A stretch of 64,000 nucleotides of DNA, taken from positions 372,001-436,000 of the forward strand of contig NZ_JAILWM010000001.1 in assembly GCF_025698945.1 (NCBI RefSeq). Direction: 5' to 3'. The notes under the pieces are model-generated. The model made no database searches and was not told where the DNA came from. It saw only the letters and a program-made list of their open reading frames with translations. The DNA is from Nitrosopumilus sp. Lineage in GTDB: Archaea > Thermoproteota > Nitrososphaeria > Nitrososphaerales > Nitrosopumilaceae. The number at the start of each line of letters is the position of its first letter. Positions within the stretch are counted from its first letter, which is position 1. Position numbers and translations under genes: made by a program. Below, one piece after another: positions 41,563 through 50,003 of the stretch.

Positions 41563-41639
41563 TGGCGCCGCCCATCAGACTTGAACTGACGACCGTCCGA
41601 TTAACAGTCGGATGCTCTACCACGCTGAGCTAGGGCGGC
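41563..41639 (-). tRNA. tRNA-Asn (anticodon GTT), CCA encoded
   Basis: Full cloverleaf on the minus strand: acceptor GCCGCCC/GGGCGGC, D-arm with AGCTCAGCGTGGTAGAGC, anticodon arm TCCGA-CTGTTAA-TCGGA with anticodon GTT, T-arm with GTTCAAGTC. The 74-nt body ends at 41566 with discriminator G, and CCA is encoded (41565-41563). No intron. A TTAAATC-type TATA element lies about 30 nt upstream. Confidence 0.97.
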
Positions 41640-41712
41640 AACATGTTTGTACCTTGGTAAAAGTGATTTAATCCTTGCGACTATTCAAATTAGACCTAGT
41701 TTTGATTTTATG

Positions 41713-42000
41713 TTAGTTAAATTTTGCAAAAAACTCTTTGATTTCATTTGAATGACTTTCGACTAACTCAATAATTTCGATGTGTTCCTCTGCGGTTGGT
41801 TCTCTTTTATGAACAATTTGAAAAGCACTTAATGCTGAACCGACCATCTCGCCAACAAAAAATCCGCACAAAAAATCCCCCACATTTTCACAATCCCATG
41901 TTTGTCCAACACGTGGCGATGCCCCTGCTGTTTTGTACAATTCTAAAGTCTGTTCAATTAAATCAGTTGTTTGTTTGGAGAATTCAGGATCAAGAGTCAT
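41713..42000 (-). CDS. Conserved hypothetical protein
   Basis: 95 aa: FSKQTTDLIEQTLELYKTAG, WDCENVGDFLCGFFVGEMVG and a C-terminal helix HIEIIELVESHSNEIKEFFA. Two Cys in the middle. Lies 15 bp after uL6 at the end of the ribosomal operon, in the same direction, so it may be its last gene. No family recognised. Confidence 0.6.
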   Translation of the reverse strand: MTLDPEFSKQTTDLIEQTLELYKTAGASPRVGQTWDCENVGDFLCGFFVGEMVGSALSAFQIVHKREPTAEEHIEIIELVESHSNEIKEFFAKFN

Positions 42001-42015
42001 GAAAAATTAGAATGT

Positions 42016-42573
42016 TCACTTGTCTAATCCTTTCTTCTTCTCAAAGACATAAACTCCGTCAAGAAAAACTCTATGATCTTTGTTTTTTACTTTTGATTTT
42101 AATTCGATATTAGCAGCAGTTTGAGTGATATCTGTCAATACCTCTCCCGTTAAAATCACATCTTCGCCTTTTGGAACAACTTTGGTATTTCCAACAATTC
42201 TTGTAACTCTTGGTGCTCTTTCCCCCTGAAAGTTTTCGATTAGTATCTTCTTTCCTTCAACTTTAACTGTAATTGGAAAATGAGAAAATACTACTTTCAT
42301 TTTAATTGTGTATCCTTCTACTAAACCCTCACAAATATTTCTAATAATTGAACGTGCCGTATGCAAAATTGAATAATCTTTTTTTCTAGTTCCAATTGCC
42401 TTTAATGTGACTTTTCCATCAGCAATATCGATATGGACTGGAATGTCTCTAAAATTTTTGAAGGTTTTACCTAGTGGTCCTACAAAACTTAACATGTTTT
42501 TGTTTTGTGTTATTGTAACACCTTCTGGAATTATTACTTCATCTTGAAACTTTTCAACTTGACTAGTAGACAT
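42016..42573 (-). CDS. rpl6: Ribosomal protein uL6
   Basis: 185 aa, the archaeal length. Two structurally repeated domains; the segment GERAPRVTRIVGNTKV and the C-terminal DHRVFLDGVYVFEKKKG are typical. Large-subunit protein near the sarcin-ricin loop. Overlaps uS8 by 11 bp. In other archaea eL32, eL19, uL18, uS5 and uL30 usually follow, but none does here. Confidence 0.95.
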   Translation of the reverse strand: MSTSQVEKFQDEVIIPEGVTITQNKNMLSFVGPLGKTFKNFRDIPVHIDIADGKVTLKAIGTRKKDYSILHTARSIIRNICEGLVEGYTIKMKVVFSHFPITVKVEGKKILIENFQGERAPRVTRIVGNTKVVPKGEDVILTGEVLTDITQTAANIELKSKVKNKDHRVFLDGVYVFEKKKGLDK

Positions 42574-42955
42574 AACCTATCAAAAATCCTCCTATTCCTT
42601 TCTCTGCAGCTTCATGATGCGACATGACACCTTGATTAGTTGTAACTAAAAGCATTCCTCTATTATATGCGGGCAAATACTGCTGTTCCCAATTATTAAA
42701 TTCGTCATTTTTGACTTTGAATCTTGGTGAAATTGCCCCACATTTTGTAATTTTTGCTAATAATTTAATTTTAAATTTCCCTCCTCTTTTATCATCAATA
42801 TGTTCAAACTCTCCAATGTATCCATCTTTTTGCAAAGTTTTGAGAACTTCAATTCCTAATTTTGAAGTTGGAAGAATTGTGCAATCTCCTTTTCTCCTTG
42901 CTTCATTATTGTATAATGTGACAAATAGATTTGCTAAAATGTTCGTTGCTGGCAT
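42563..42955 (-). CDS. rps8: Ribosomal protein uS8
   Basis: 130 aa. MPATNILANLFVTLYNNEAR at the start and GVMSHHEAAEKGIGG near the end are conserved uS8 segments. Binds 16S rRNA helix 21 and helps small-subunit assembly. 4 bp after uS14. Confidence 0.95.
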   Translation of the reverse strand: MPATNILANLFVTLYNNEARRKGDCTILPTSKLGIEVLKTLQKDGYIGEFEHIDDKRGGKFKIKLLAKITKCGAISPRFKVKNDEFNNWEQQYLPAYNRGMLLVTTNQGVMSHHEAAEKGIGGFLIGYVY

Positions 42956-42959
42956 ATTA

Positions 42960-43139
42960 TCACCGATTTTTCCTAAATCCTAGAGAAACAGCTACTTCTC
43001 TGAAACATCGTCTACATATCATCAAGTCATATTTTTGTATAACTGCTGTATAATCACCGCATCTCTTACACCATCTTGATCCTCTGCCAAAATCGTGCTT
43101 TTTTCTTCCTGTTGCTTCATATGATCTGTCTTTTGCCAT
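42960..43139 (-). CDS. rps14: Ribosomal protein uS14 (zinc-binding form)
   Basis: 59 aa from the ATG at 43139, sharing one base with the uL5 stop (TAATG). Zinc ligands are in WCKRCGDY and ICRRCFREVA; KKHDFGRGSRWC and the final SLGFRKNR are typical. Head of the small subunit. Confidence 0.95.
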   Translation of the reverse strand: MAKDRSYEATGRKKHDFGRGSRWCKRCGDYTAVIQKYDLMICRRCFREVAVSLGFRKNR

Positions 43140-43660
43140 TATACTATTACAACTCCAAATTCTTTTGTTAGATATTCTTTTGCTTCTCTACTGGTAATGA
43201 TGTGAGTTTTTCCTACACTAGCTTTATGTTTACTTCTTCTTCTTATTCCAAAACCTGGTCTTGTTAAAGTAACAGAAATTCCGAGTCCTAAAATACCAAT
43301 TTGTGGATCGTATTTTACTCCAGGGATATCAATATGTTCTTTAATTCCAAATGAGAAGTTTCCAAAATTATCAAATGATTTTCCGTTAATTGCATTACCT
43401 TTTGCTTCCAATAATCTTTTTAGTAATTCTACTGCATCATTTCCTCTAATTGTAACTGCTGCACCTATTGGTTCTCCTTTTCTAATGCCCCAATCTCTTT
43501 GTGTTTCTTTTGCATTACGTGCACATGATTTTTTACCTGAAATTTCATCTAGTGCTCTTTTTGCAATTTCAATTACGTCTCCTGATTTTCCTACCCCCAT
43601 ATTGAGTACTACTTTTTCAAGAGAAATTTTTTTCATTGAGGATTTAGTTACTTGAGACAT
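43139..43660 (-). CDS. rpl5: Ribosomal protein uL5
   Basis: 173 aa. ISLEKVVLNMGVGKSGD and DIPGVKYDPQIGILGLG are uL5 signatures; it holds 5S rRNA in the central protuberance. 4 bp after eS4. Confidence 0.95.
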   Translation of the reverse strand: MSQVTKSSMKKISLEKVVLNMGVGKSGDVIEIAKRALDEISGKKSCARNAKETQRDWGIRKGEPIGAAVTIRGNDAVELLKRLLEAKGNAINGKSFDNFGNFSFGIKEHIDIPGVKYDPQIGILGLGISVTLTRPGFGIRRRSKHKASVGKTHIITSREAKEYLTKEFGVVIV

Positions 43661-43664
43661 ATGA

Positions 43665-44381
43665 TCACTTTATTTGAATTACTGGTCCTTCCTTTCCGAT
43701 AGGCATAATGATATCTGCTGGAATTTCGATTTTTCTATCCTCCAATGCCAGAACAACTCTTTTTGGTAGGATGAATGTTCCTTCTTCTAAACTTTCAATT
43801 TTGCCAATCTCTCCTGCATTAATTCCACGTGTTACTAGACCTTGATAACCTGATTCTAGCTTAATTGTTTCAATAATTTTTATTTCTGGTATTTGAATCA
43901 AACAAGTATCTCCAACATTTACTTTTGTATCTGTAATTGTTGAACGACCATCATGGAAACCGATTTGTGTTTTTCCAGAATTAATTGTGGTTTTACTAAC
44001 TACTCTAACAAGTTTTTTAGATTTTTCTGCTTCGTTAATTTTTATTGGTTTTAGTAGCTTACCATCAGTTGGAACTAGACGGTAAATTTCTTTTACATTT
44101 TCTAATTCAACAACATCCATTAATCCAATTGCATGATGAAGTGATTTTCTTACAACTCCATCAATTTTTACTTTTCCTGAATAAATAGCAGTTTTAGCTT
44201 CTCTGAGTGATGTAACAATTTTTAGCATATCTCTTAGAAAAACAGCAGTTGGAACTGAATACTCTTTTTTATGTGGTCCTGGTCTTACTGTAACTACAAA
44301 TCTTTTATCTTTTCTAGTAATTCCCCAAAACTGAGGAGCCATTTGTCGTTTGAGTTTTTTACTTCCTGAAATGCTTACCAT
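43665..44381 (-). CDS. rps4e: Ribosomal protein eS4
   Basis: 238 aa with an S4 RNA-binding part (FLRDMLKIVTSLREAKTAIY and VKIDGVVRKSLHHAIGLMDV), a central beta domain and a C-terminal KOW-like segment INAGEIGKIESLEEGTFILP. An archaeal/eukaryotic protein normally encoded here between uL24 and uL5. Shares one base with the uL24 stop. Confidence 0.95.
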   Translation of the reverse strand: MVSISGSKKLKRQMAPQFWGITRKDKRFVVTVRPGPHKKEYSVPTAVFLRDMLKIVTSLREAKTAIYSGKVKIDGVVRKSLHHAIGLMDVVELENVKEIYRLVPTDGKLLKPIKINEAEKSKKLVRVVSKTTINSGKTQIGFHDGRSTITDTKVNVGDTCLIQIPEIKIIETIKLESGYQGLVTRGINAGEIGKIESLEEGTFILPKRVVLALEDRKIEIPADIIMPIGKEGPVIQIK

Positions 44382-44857
44382 TAACCTTCATCATCCTTTT
44401 TTTTGTTTTTTTCTGCCACTTTTGTTTCTTTAGGCGTCTCTTTTGGATCTTCCTTCGATGTTTCTTTTGCGTCTTTCTTCATTGGTGTTTCTTTTGGCTG
44501 TTTTCTAGGATCTTTGCCTTCTAGCTTTGAAATTCTCCATTTGTCATCGGAATTAAGTGAAGTCACTACTAGGTTTGAAGTGTGAATATAGACATCAAAT
44601 TTATCTCCTTTGGTTTTTTCTTTTTTGATCCCTTCAATTGCTACACTACTTTTCTCAGTAGAAATTTTTGCAACTTTGCCTTCTACTCCTTTAAATTCGC
44701 CTCTTAGAATTTTAACACTATCTCCTTCAATAACACGGACACTTCTTTTCCCATATTTTTTATGGAGGTCTTTTGATAATGCACTTCCAAGTTGTTTACT
44801 TCTCGTTTGGAATGTTGCTTGATAAATCTGATGATTGCGCATTTTAGTTGGTTTCAT
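44381..44857 (-). CDS. rpl24: Ribosomal protein uL24 with long charged tail
   Basis: 158 aa. The KOW motif [18 protein letters not shown] and the N-terminal [18 protein letters not shown] match archaeal uL24, which is usually near 120 aa. The last 40 residues are a Lys/Glu/Thr/Pro-rich tail with repeated KETPKE-like units, probably unstructured. Early assembly protein of the large subunit. Confidence 0.93.
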   Translation of the reverse strand: MKPTKMRNHQIYQATFQTRSKQLGSALSKDLHKKYGKRSVRVIEGDSVKILRGEFKGVEGKVAKISTEKSSVAIEGIKKEKTKGDKFDVYIHTSNLVVTSLNSDDKWRISKLEGKDPRKQPKETPMKKDAKETSKEDPKETPKETKVAEKNKKKDDEG

Positions 44858-44861
44858 TTTA

Positions 44862-45284
44862 TTATACCACCATTGATGCCAAATTAGCTACTCTTGGCCA
44901 TTTTTCTGTAGCTTCTGCTGCAACTGGTCCTTTGATGTCTGTTCCTTTAGTTTCTCCTTCTGGAGTGATTAATACTGCTGCATTATCTTCAAAACAAACT
45001 CTTACACCATTTAATCTACGAACTGCATATTTTTGTCTGATAATTACTGCACCATATACTTGCTTTCTTAATTCTGCTGGACCTTTTTTAACAACTACAT
45101 TACAAAAATCTCCAACTGCTGCTGCTGGCAATCTTGAAACTCTAGTTTTATGTCTTGGCACATTAATAATTTCTAAAATTTTAGCTCCTGAATTATCTGC
45201 ACAAACAATATTTGCTCCTACTGGAATAGATCTTGTTACATATGGTCTAAATTCTTCTACTCCTTTACCTGCTTGCTTTGCCAT
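44862..45284 (-). CDS. rpl14: Ribosomal protein uL14
   Basis: 140 aa from the ATG at 45284 ([20 protein letters not shown]); an earlier in-frame start would overlap uS17. [20 protein letters not shown] is the family signature. Lies at the subunit interface. 1 bp after the uS17 end. Confidence 0.95.
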   Translation of the reverse strand: MAKQAGKGVEEFRPYVTRSIPVGANIVCADNSGAKILEIINVPRHKTRVSRLPAAAVGDFCNVVVKKGPAELRKQVYGAVIIRQKYAVRRLNGVRVCFEDNAAVLITPEGETKGTDIKGPVAAEATEKWPRVANLASMVV

Positions 45285-45285
45285 T

Positions 45286-45609
45286 TTAAGTTCTAACCTC
45301 CACAACTACATAGGATACTGATTTTGATAATGGTCTGCATTCTGCAGTAAGTACATGATCTCCTGATTCTACATCGATACATCCAGGTACATGTGCATGG
45401 ATGATACTTCTTCCTCTAGCATATCTCTTAAATTTGTTAAAGTATACTGGATCGTCTTTTTGTAAAGTGATGGTTTGTTTTGCTTTATTTCCTGTTACTT
45501 TTCCATCAAAGAGTTTTCCTCGAATTGATAACCCTCCGTGGAATGGACAGTTTTTATCAGTACACTCTCTTTCTGGTTCTTTTACTTTTAGCCCAATATT
45601 TCGAGTCAT
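45286..45609 (-). CDS. rps17: Ribosomal protein uS17
   Basis: 107 aa. MTRNIGLKVKEPERECTDKN, then CPFHGGLSIRGKLFDGKV typical of the archaeal form with its Cys pair, and HVPGCIDVESGDHVLTAEC. Overlaps Rpp29 by 4 bp. Confidence 0.95.
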   Translation of the reverse strand: MTRNIGLKVKEPERECTDKNCPFHGGLSIRGKLFDGKVTGNKAKQTITLQKDDPVYFNKFKRYARGRSIIHAHVPGCIDVESGDHVLTAECRPLSKSVSYVVVEVRT

Positions 45610-45872
45610 GTTTTTCCTCCTATTCTATCAAATGATCTTTTGGTTATTCTGGAACCCTCGATGATTATCTCTTTGTTTTCAATTGAGAAACTCCAACTAC
45701 TTGTTGATTTTGCTATTAATTTTTGACCTTTTTTAGTATCTATTGTGAACATTGATTTTGTTTCATCCACAATCCTTCCATTTAATCCTACTACTTGAGG
45801 ATTGGTCGATTGAATAATTCTTGTATTTAATCCAATTAATTCATGTGATGTGATGTTTTCAGCAGTGATCAT
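45606..45872 (-). CDS. rnp1: RNase P protein component 1 (Rpp29)
   Basis: 88 aa. HELIGLNTRIIQSTNPQVVG followed by GRIVDETKSMFTIDTKKG and GSRITKRSFDRIG is the archaeal Rpp29/Pop4 fold. It binds RNase P RNA and aids tRNA 5' processing. Its position between uL29 and uS17 is the standard archaeal arrangement. Overlaps both neighbours by 4 bp. Confidence 0.93.
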   Translation of the reverse strand: MITAENITSHELIGLNTRIIQSTNPQVVGLNGRIVDETKSMFTIDTKKGQKLIAKSTSSWSFSIENKEIIIEGSRITKRSFDRIGGKT

Positions 45873-46075
45873 TTTTCTTTCCTCATCTCATTTAGTCTAG
45901 TTAACATTCTTGCAATATCATGGCGTATTGGTTTTAATTTTCCACTTTCTTTTCTTAATGTTCCTTTAGCTGCATCAACTCTAAGTTTTGATAGTTCACT
46001 TCTACTTTCCTGAATCTTACTTTTAAGATCTTTTTCATTTAATTGCCTTATTGTTTTCATACTTAGTCTGGTCAT
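45869..46075 (-). CDS. rpl29: Ribosomal protein uL29
   Basis: 68 aa two-helix protein: [20 protein letters not shown] and [20 protein letters not shown]. Next to the exit tunnel. Overlaps uS3 and Rpp29 by 4 bp each (ATGA junctions). Confidence 0.95.
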   Translation of the reverse strand: MTRLSMKTIRQLNEKDLKSKIQESRSELSKLRVDAAKGTLRKESGKLKPIRHDIARMLTRLNEMRKEK

Positions 46076-46827
46076 TTGAACAAATTCTCCTCTTCTTCTA
46101 ATGTTTCAAGCTCTTTCATTTTTTCTTCTTCTAACGCAATTTGCTCTGATTCAGTTCTTGCTTTCTTTTCAGCTGCTGTTTCATCTCTCATCTTTCCTGT
46201 TCCCTTATCTTTAACTTGTCTGGGTTTCATAGTTTTTTCAGTTCTCATTTCAAATTCTGGAATAAATTTTTCATTTCTTGCAATTCTAATTCTAATTCCA
46301 ATTAACCCCATTGCTGTTTTTACATGTGCAATGTCTTCATCTACGATTACTTCTGCATGATGTCCAGCTCTAGGTAAGATTCCTGCTGTATGTTTTTCAA
46401 ATGCGGAACGATCTCCTCTAAGTTTTCCTGAAATTGTAATCTGTACTCCCATTGCTCCATTTTCCATAATTTGTTTTAGTGTCCACATTGTGGCTCTTCT
46501 AAATGCAGTTCCTCGTTCAAGATGTGCAGCCATTCTATTACACATTACACTTGGAGATAATTCTGGTTTTTCAATCTCAACAACCGAAATTTGTGGGTTT
46601 TTTAATCCAAAATCTGTTGCAAGTTTATCTGTTAACTCACGAATTCCAGAACCTTTTCTTCCAATTACTATTCCAGGTCTTGTAACATGCAATGAAACTC
46701 TTGTTCCTGTTGGTGTTTTTGAAATCTCTGCATGCGAAAATCCTGCTTCTTTAATTGCAATTCTTAGATAATCTTTGAGAAGCATCATGTTATAGTTGTC
46801 TTTGATTACGTTTTTGACTGCAGACAT
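46072..46827 (-). CDS. rps3: Ribosomal protein uS3
   Basis: 251 aa with a KH domain ([20 protein letters not shown]) and the S3 C-terminal domain ([32 protein letters not shown]). The last 50 residues are an acidic/basic tail ending in [12 protein letters not shown], longer than in many archaea. mRNA entry site. Confidence 0.95.
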   Translation of the reverse strand: MSAVKNVIKDNYNMMLLKDYLRIAIKEAGFSHAEISKTPTGTRVSLHVTRPGIVIGRKGSGIRELTDKLATDFGLKNPQISVVEIEKPELSPSVMCNRMAAHLERGTAFRRATMWTLKQIMENGAMGVQITISGKLRGDRSAFEKHTAGILPRAGHHAEVIVDEDIAHVKTAMGLIGIRIRIARNEKFIPEFEMRTEKTMKPRQVKDKGTGKMRDETAAEKKARTESEQIALEEEKMKELETLEEEENLFK

Positions 46828-46829
46828 TT

Positions 46830-47288
46830 CTAAATCTCCTGTGCCACCAATTCTACATGTGTAAGTACATTGTTTTTGGGAGTTGCTCTGCCCATGGCTC
46901 TTGGAATAAATCTTTTAACAATTACGCCTTTGTGAACTGTTGCATTAACAATTTTTAATCTATCTAAATCCATTCCTTTGTATTCTGCATTTGATTCTAA
47001 ATTATCTAAAACCTTGATGAATTCTTTGGCTGTTTTTTGTGGATATCGTCCAGACATCATTCCCGGATCTGCTTTATGCCCTACTTGATTCTTAAATCGT
47101 CTAAATGCAATTGCTCTGTCTTTATTAATTACGGCTTGAAGATAGTCTCTAGCTCTTTCAATTGACAGTCCTTTTATTGAAACTGCAACTTCACGTGCAT
47201 GTTTGTGGGAAATATCTTTCTCTCTTAGTGAAGAACGTACATGACGTGTTGGGTCATAATTTTGGAAAGCGTAATTGAATCTACCCAT
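46830..47288 (-). CDS. rpl22: Ribosomal protein uL22
   Basis: 152 aa from the ATG at 47288 ([20 protein letters not shown]). A GTG at 47297 overlapping the uS19 stop (GTGA) would add three residues and cannot be excluded. [20 protein letters not shown] and the tip [14 protein letters not shown] are conserved. Lines the exit tunnel. Confidence 0.93.
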   Translation of the reverse strand: MGRFNYAFQNYDPTRHVRSSLREKDISHKHAREVAVSIKGLSIERARDYLQAVINKDRAIAFRRFKNQVGHKADPGMMSGRYPQKTAKEFIKVLDNLESNAEYKGMDLDRLKIVNATVHKGVIVKRFIPRAMGRATPKNNVLTHVELVAQEI

Positions 47289-47293
47289 AATTC

Positions 47294-47689
47294 TCACTTC
47301 AATGGAACGTAGAGACTGGATCTTGATGCACCAACACCTGGGGCACCGTGTGAAACTCTCTTGTTTGTTATGACATATTCTCCCAAGTAATGTCCAATCA
47401 TTTCAGCTCTGATATTGACTGGAACAAAATCTTTTCCTGAGAAAACATTTACTGTAACTCCTACCATGTATGGCAGAACAATCAAATCTCTAAGGTGAGT
47501 TTTGATAGGATTCTTTAATTTACCTGCTTTTGCAGCTTTAATTTCTTCAATTAATTTTCTTTTTCCATCCGTAATTCCTCTTGTAAGTGATCGTCTTTGT
47601 CTAGCATTAAATAATTGGAATAATTTCTCTAATGACATATTTTCCAATTCCTCTTTAGGAATTCCTTTATACAAAAATTCTTTAACCAA
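47294..47689 (-). CDS. rps19: Ribosomal protein uS19
   Basis: 131 aa. FSGKDFVPVNIRAEMIGHYL and TNKRVSHGAPGVGASR are typical. In most archaea it follows uL2, but here it is preceded by uL23 with only 41 bp between the two. Confidence 0.95.
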   Translation of the reverse strand: MVKEFLYKGIPKEELENMSLEKLFQLFNARQRRSLTRGITDGKRKLIEEIKAAKAGKLKNPIKTHLRDLIVLPYMVGVTVNVFSGKDFVPVNIRAEMIGHYLGEYVITNKRVSHGAPGVGASRSSLYVPLK

Positions 47690-47730
47690 TCTTATTCTCC
47701 TCTGTTAGTGTTCGAGTTTTGTGGTCCATA

Positions 47731-47997
47731 TTATAGCATTCCTATCTTTGTTGCCAAATCCCTTGCTTTTTCTGTATTTTCAAACTGAACAAATGCTTTT
47801 TTGCCATAAATAGTTCTAGCCGTGTTTACATTTGTCACTTTTTCTTTGTAAAGTGTATTGACAGCTTCTGCAATCTGTGGTTTACTTGCTGATCTTTCGA
47901 CAATGAAACATATTTTATTTTCACTTTCAACCATTGCAAACGTCTTTTCTGTAATGTAAGGTTTGATTATGATTTTACTAGCTTGATCTACATTCAT
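47731..47997 (-). CDS. rpl23: Ribosomal protein uL23
   Basis: 88 aa: IIKPYITEKTFAMVESENKI and VNTARTIYGKKAFVQFEN. Tunnel-exit protein contacting SRP and nascent-chain factors. Overlaps uL4 by 4 bp. Confidence 0.95.
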   Translation of the reverse strand: MNVDQASKIIIKPYITEKTFAMVESENKICFIVERSASKPQIAEAVNTLYKEKVTNVNTARTIYGKKAFVQFENTEKARDLATKIGML

Positions 47998-48806
47998 TTT
48001 GTTTTCACCATGATCTCCAAATGTGTTGATTTAATTTTTCCAATTTCTTCAATTGCTGATTTTGAATATACTGTTAATCTAATAGGATCAGAACCTGGTG
48101 CTAAATCCAATACACTTAGTTCCTTGACACTTGTAGCTTCTATTCCTGGTAGTGCACCAATTGCTTTTCTAAGATTTGTTGCATCTTTAGTTACAAACAA
48201 AACGCTCTTTCCAACCTTTTTACTTCTGCCTCTAAGTGATGGTTTTCCTGAACGTGGTTTTCTTGATTGTAATCTTTTTACATCTTGTGATAGTTTTAAT
48301 GATTCTAATATTTTGGAAACCTCACTTGCTTTTGCAATATTTTCAATATCGTCTGACACAATAATTGGAAATGATTCGATGCCATTGATTTTGTGGCCTC
48401 TTGATTCTATGAGATCTTTTGATGCAGTTGCAGCAATTGCAGAACACAATGCTAGTTTGTTTTCTTTTTTGTTTAATTTTTTGTAAATTATTTTACCTAC
48501 AATAGGTGGATGAGCTTGTCTGCCGCCTCTAGTTGATGCTACTTCTCCTCCTTGGCCTTGTCTTCCACCTCCACCGCCTCTCATTCTTGCAACACGTGAT
48601 ACGCCTTGACCTGTTGGAGGATCATTTGAGTCAGCAACAACGTCTTGTCCTGCTGATGGGTGTCTTCCTTGTGGTTGGAATTTGTGGGAATTTAGATTGG
48701 TGAATGCCTTGTGAATTAATTCTCTTCTAAACGGAGTTGAGAAAATTAATGGAAGTTCTATTTCTCCATCCTTTGTTCCACTGGTTGTGTATAATGTAGT
48801 TTTCAT
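47994..48806 (-). CDS. rpl4: Ribosomal protein uL4
   Basis: 270 aa. The tunnel loop has ARMRGGGGGRQGQGGEV with TRGGRQAHPPIVGK; the first part reads IELPLIFSTPFRRELIHKAF. Shares one base with the uL3 stop. Confidence 0.95.
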   Translation of the reverse strand: MKTTLYTTSGTKDGEIELPLIFSTPFRRELIHKAFTNLNSHKFQPQGRHPSAGQDVVADSNDPPTGQGVSRVARMRGGGGGRQGQGGEVASTRGGRQAHPPIVGKIIYKKLNKKENKLALCSAIAATASKDLIESRGHKINGIESFPIIVSDDIENIAKASEVSKILESLKLSQDVKRLQSRKPRSGKPSLRGRSKKVGKSVLFVTKDATNLRKAIGALPGIEATSVKELSVLDLAPGSDPIRLTVYSKSAIEEIGKIKSTHLEIMVKTK

Positions 48807-49798
48807 TAGATAACTACCTCCAGAATATTTGGTTTGATAACTTTGGTTGGAGCATTTCTGATTTGACTTCTTAATTTAATCAGTCTTCTATATGTTCCTG
48901 GAACTGAACCTTTTAGAATGATGAAATCACCTTTTACTAATCCAAAATGTTTGTATCCGCCATCAGGATTTATTTTGATTTGTTCATCATCTGTATTTCC
49001 CATTATCATAATTCTTTTGTCATATTCAATTCTTTGATGAAATCCCATTTGTCCTGCTCTTGGTACAGTATACATGACACTTTGTGGTGAGATTGGACCA
49101 AGTGAACCTACCTCTCTAACGGTCTTTCTAGATTTATGCTGTTTCTTTTTTACTCCCCATCTCTGAATAACTCCTTGCCATCCTTTACCTTTTGTAATTG
49201 CAGCTACATCAACAGTAGCGCCAGTTTCAAAAATTTGATCAATTTTAATTTCTTTTCCAAGTAATTCTTTAACATGTGTAAATTGTTTTTGTATGTCTCC
49301 TCCACTAACTGATGCTTCAAAAATATATGGTTTCTTTTGTTCCAATCCTGCAGCACTAGGAGACACTGCAACAATTGCAAAAATTTCTTTAATTTTTCCT
49401 AATCTTTTTTCTGCATTTTCTAATGCACCTTCTTTGTTTTTTAGTGTAATTTCTTTTGCGATAAATTTTGGTATGTCTTCTGCATACACATCAAATTCTG
49501 CATGCATCCCATTATGATCCTTAGAATACCCTCTTACTCCCAAAATTAGGACTGGCGGAGTAACTAAAACAGTGCCAAGACTAACTAATTGTTTTCCTGC
49601 ATTAGGTGTTTTATCTCGATCATCAATAGTTACAATTTGAACACAACCAGCTTTGAAACCGCAATGAGCTAGAATTCTGGGCTCTTCAGAATCAATTTTA
49701 GGCCATGCTCTAATTCTTGCTTCCATGCTTTTAGCACGTCCTCTAGGGGAATATGCAAGACTTCCTCTTCTTGGTTGATGGTTCTTTCTAGCACCCAT
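48806..49798 (-). CDS. rpl3: Ribosomal protein uL3
   Basis: 330 aa, archaeal length. MGARKNHQPRRGSLAYSPRG, TKGKGWQGVIQRWGVKKKQH and GQMGFHQRIEYDKR are diagnostic. First gene of the 16-gene ribosomal operon. Its promoter has a TTTAATAG TATA box about 26 nt upstream (49824-49831) with a BirA-like inverted repeat just beyond it. Confidence 0.96.
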   Translation of the reverse strand: MGARKNHQPRRGSLAYSPRGRAKSMEARIRAWPKIDSEEPRILAHCGFKAGCVQIVTIDDRDKTPNAGKQLVSLGTVLVTPPVLILGVRGYSKDHNGMHAEFDVYAEDIPKFIAKEITLKNKEGALENAEKRLGKIKEIFAIVAVSPSAAGLEQKKPYIFEASVSGGDIQKQFTHVKELLGKEIKIDQIFETGATVDVAAITKGKGWQGVIQRWGVKKKQHKSRKTVREVGSLGPISPQSVMYTVPRAGQMGFHQRIEYDKRIMIMGNTDDEQIKINPDGGYKHFGLVKGDFIILKGSVPGTYRRLIKLRSQIRNAPTKVIKPNILEVVI

Positions 49799-49844
49799 GA
49801 TTAAAACGCATCATCGATTACCCTCTATTAAACCATGTGAGATA

Positions 49845-49876
49845 TCGTTAACCAGTTTAAAATTAATGGTTAACCA
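49845..49876. promoter_or_regulatory. BirA-like inverted repeat before the uL3 ribosomal operon
   Basis: TCGTTAACC (49845-49853), 14 nt, GGTTAACCA (49868-49876): 7-bp perfect arms GTTAACC/GGTTAAC, same spacer as the bioB box and one base different in each 9-mer. It lies 13-16 nt upstream of the TATA box of uL3 (49824-49831), the same geometry as at bioB. Same regulator likely; biotin control of ribosomal genes would be unexpected. Confidence 0.65.
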
Positions 49877-49891
49877 ACTATACCTAAAATT

Positions 49892-50002
49892 TTATGGTTG
49901 AAACAAATCTTTAACTGAATTCCAAATTGTGAAAGCACCTATAATAATTCCTAGAAATCCGATCCCAATAGCCAAAAGTAAGAAATTTTTTCTTTCTTTC
50001 AT
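49892..50002 (-). CDS. Tiny single-pass membrane protein
   Basis: 36 aa, ATG at 50002: MKERKNFLLLAIGIGFLGII then IGAFTIWNSVKDLFQP. One membrane helix with a basic start. Follows the SPOUT methyltransferase gene by 1 bp on the same strand, so co-transcribed. Function unknown. Confidence 0.5.
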   Translation of the reverse strand: MKERKNFLLLAIGIGFLGIIIGAFTIWNSVKDLFQP

Positions 50003-50003
50003 A

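Noticed and set aside
44848-45321. 157-codon plus-strand frame over uL14
   Set aside because: Antisense shadow of the conserved ribosomal gene uL14.
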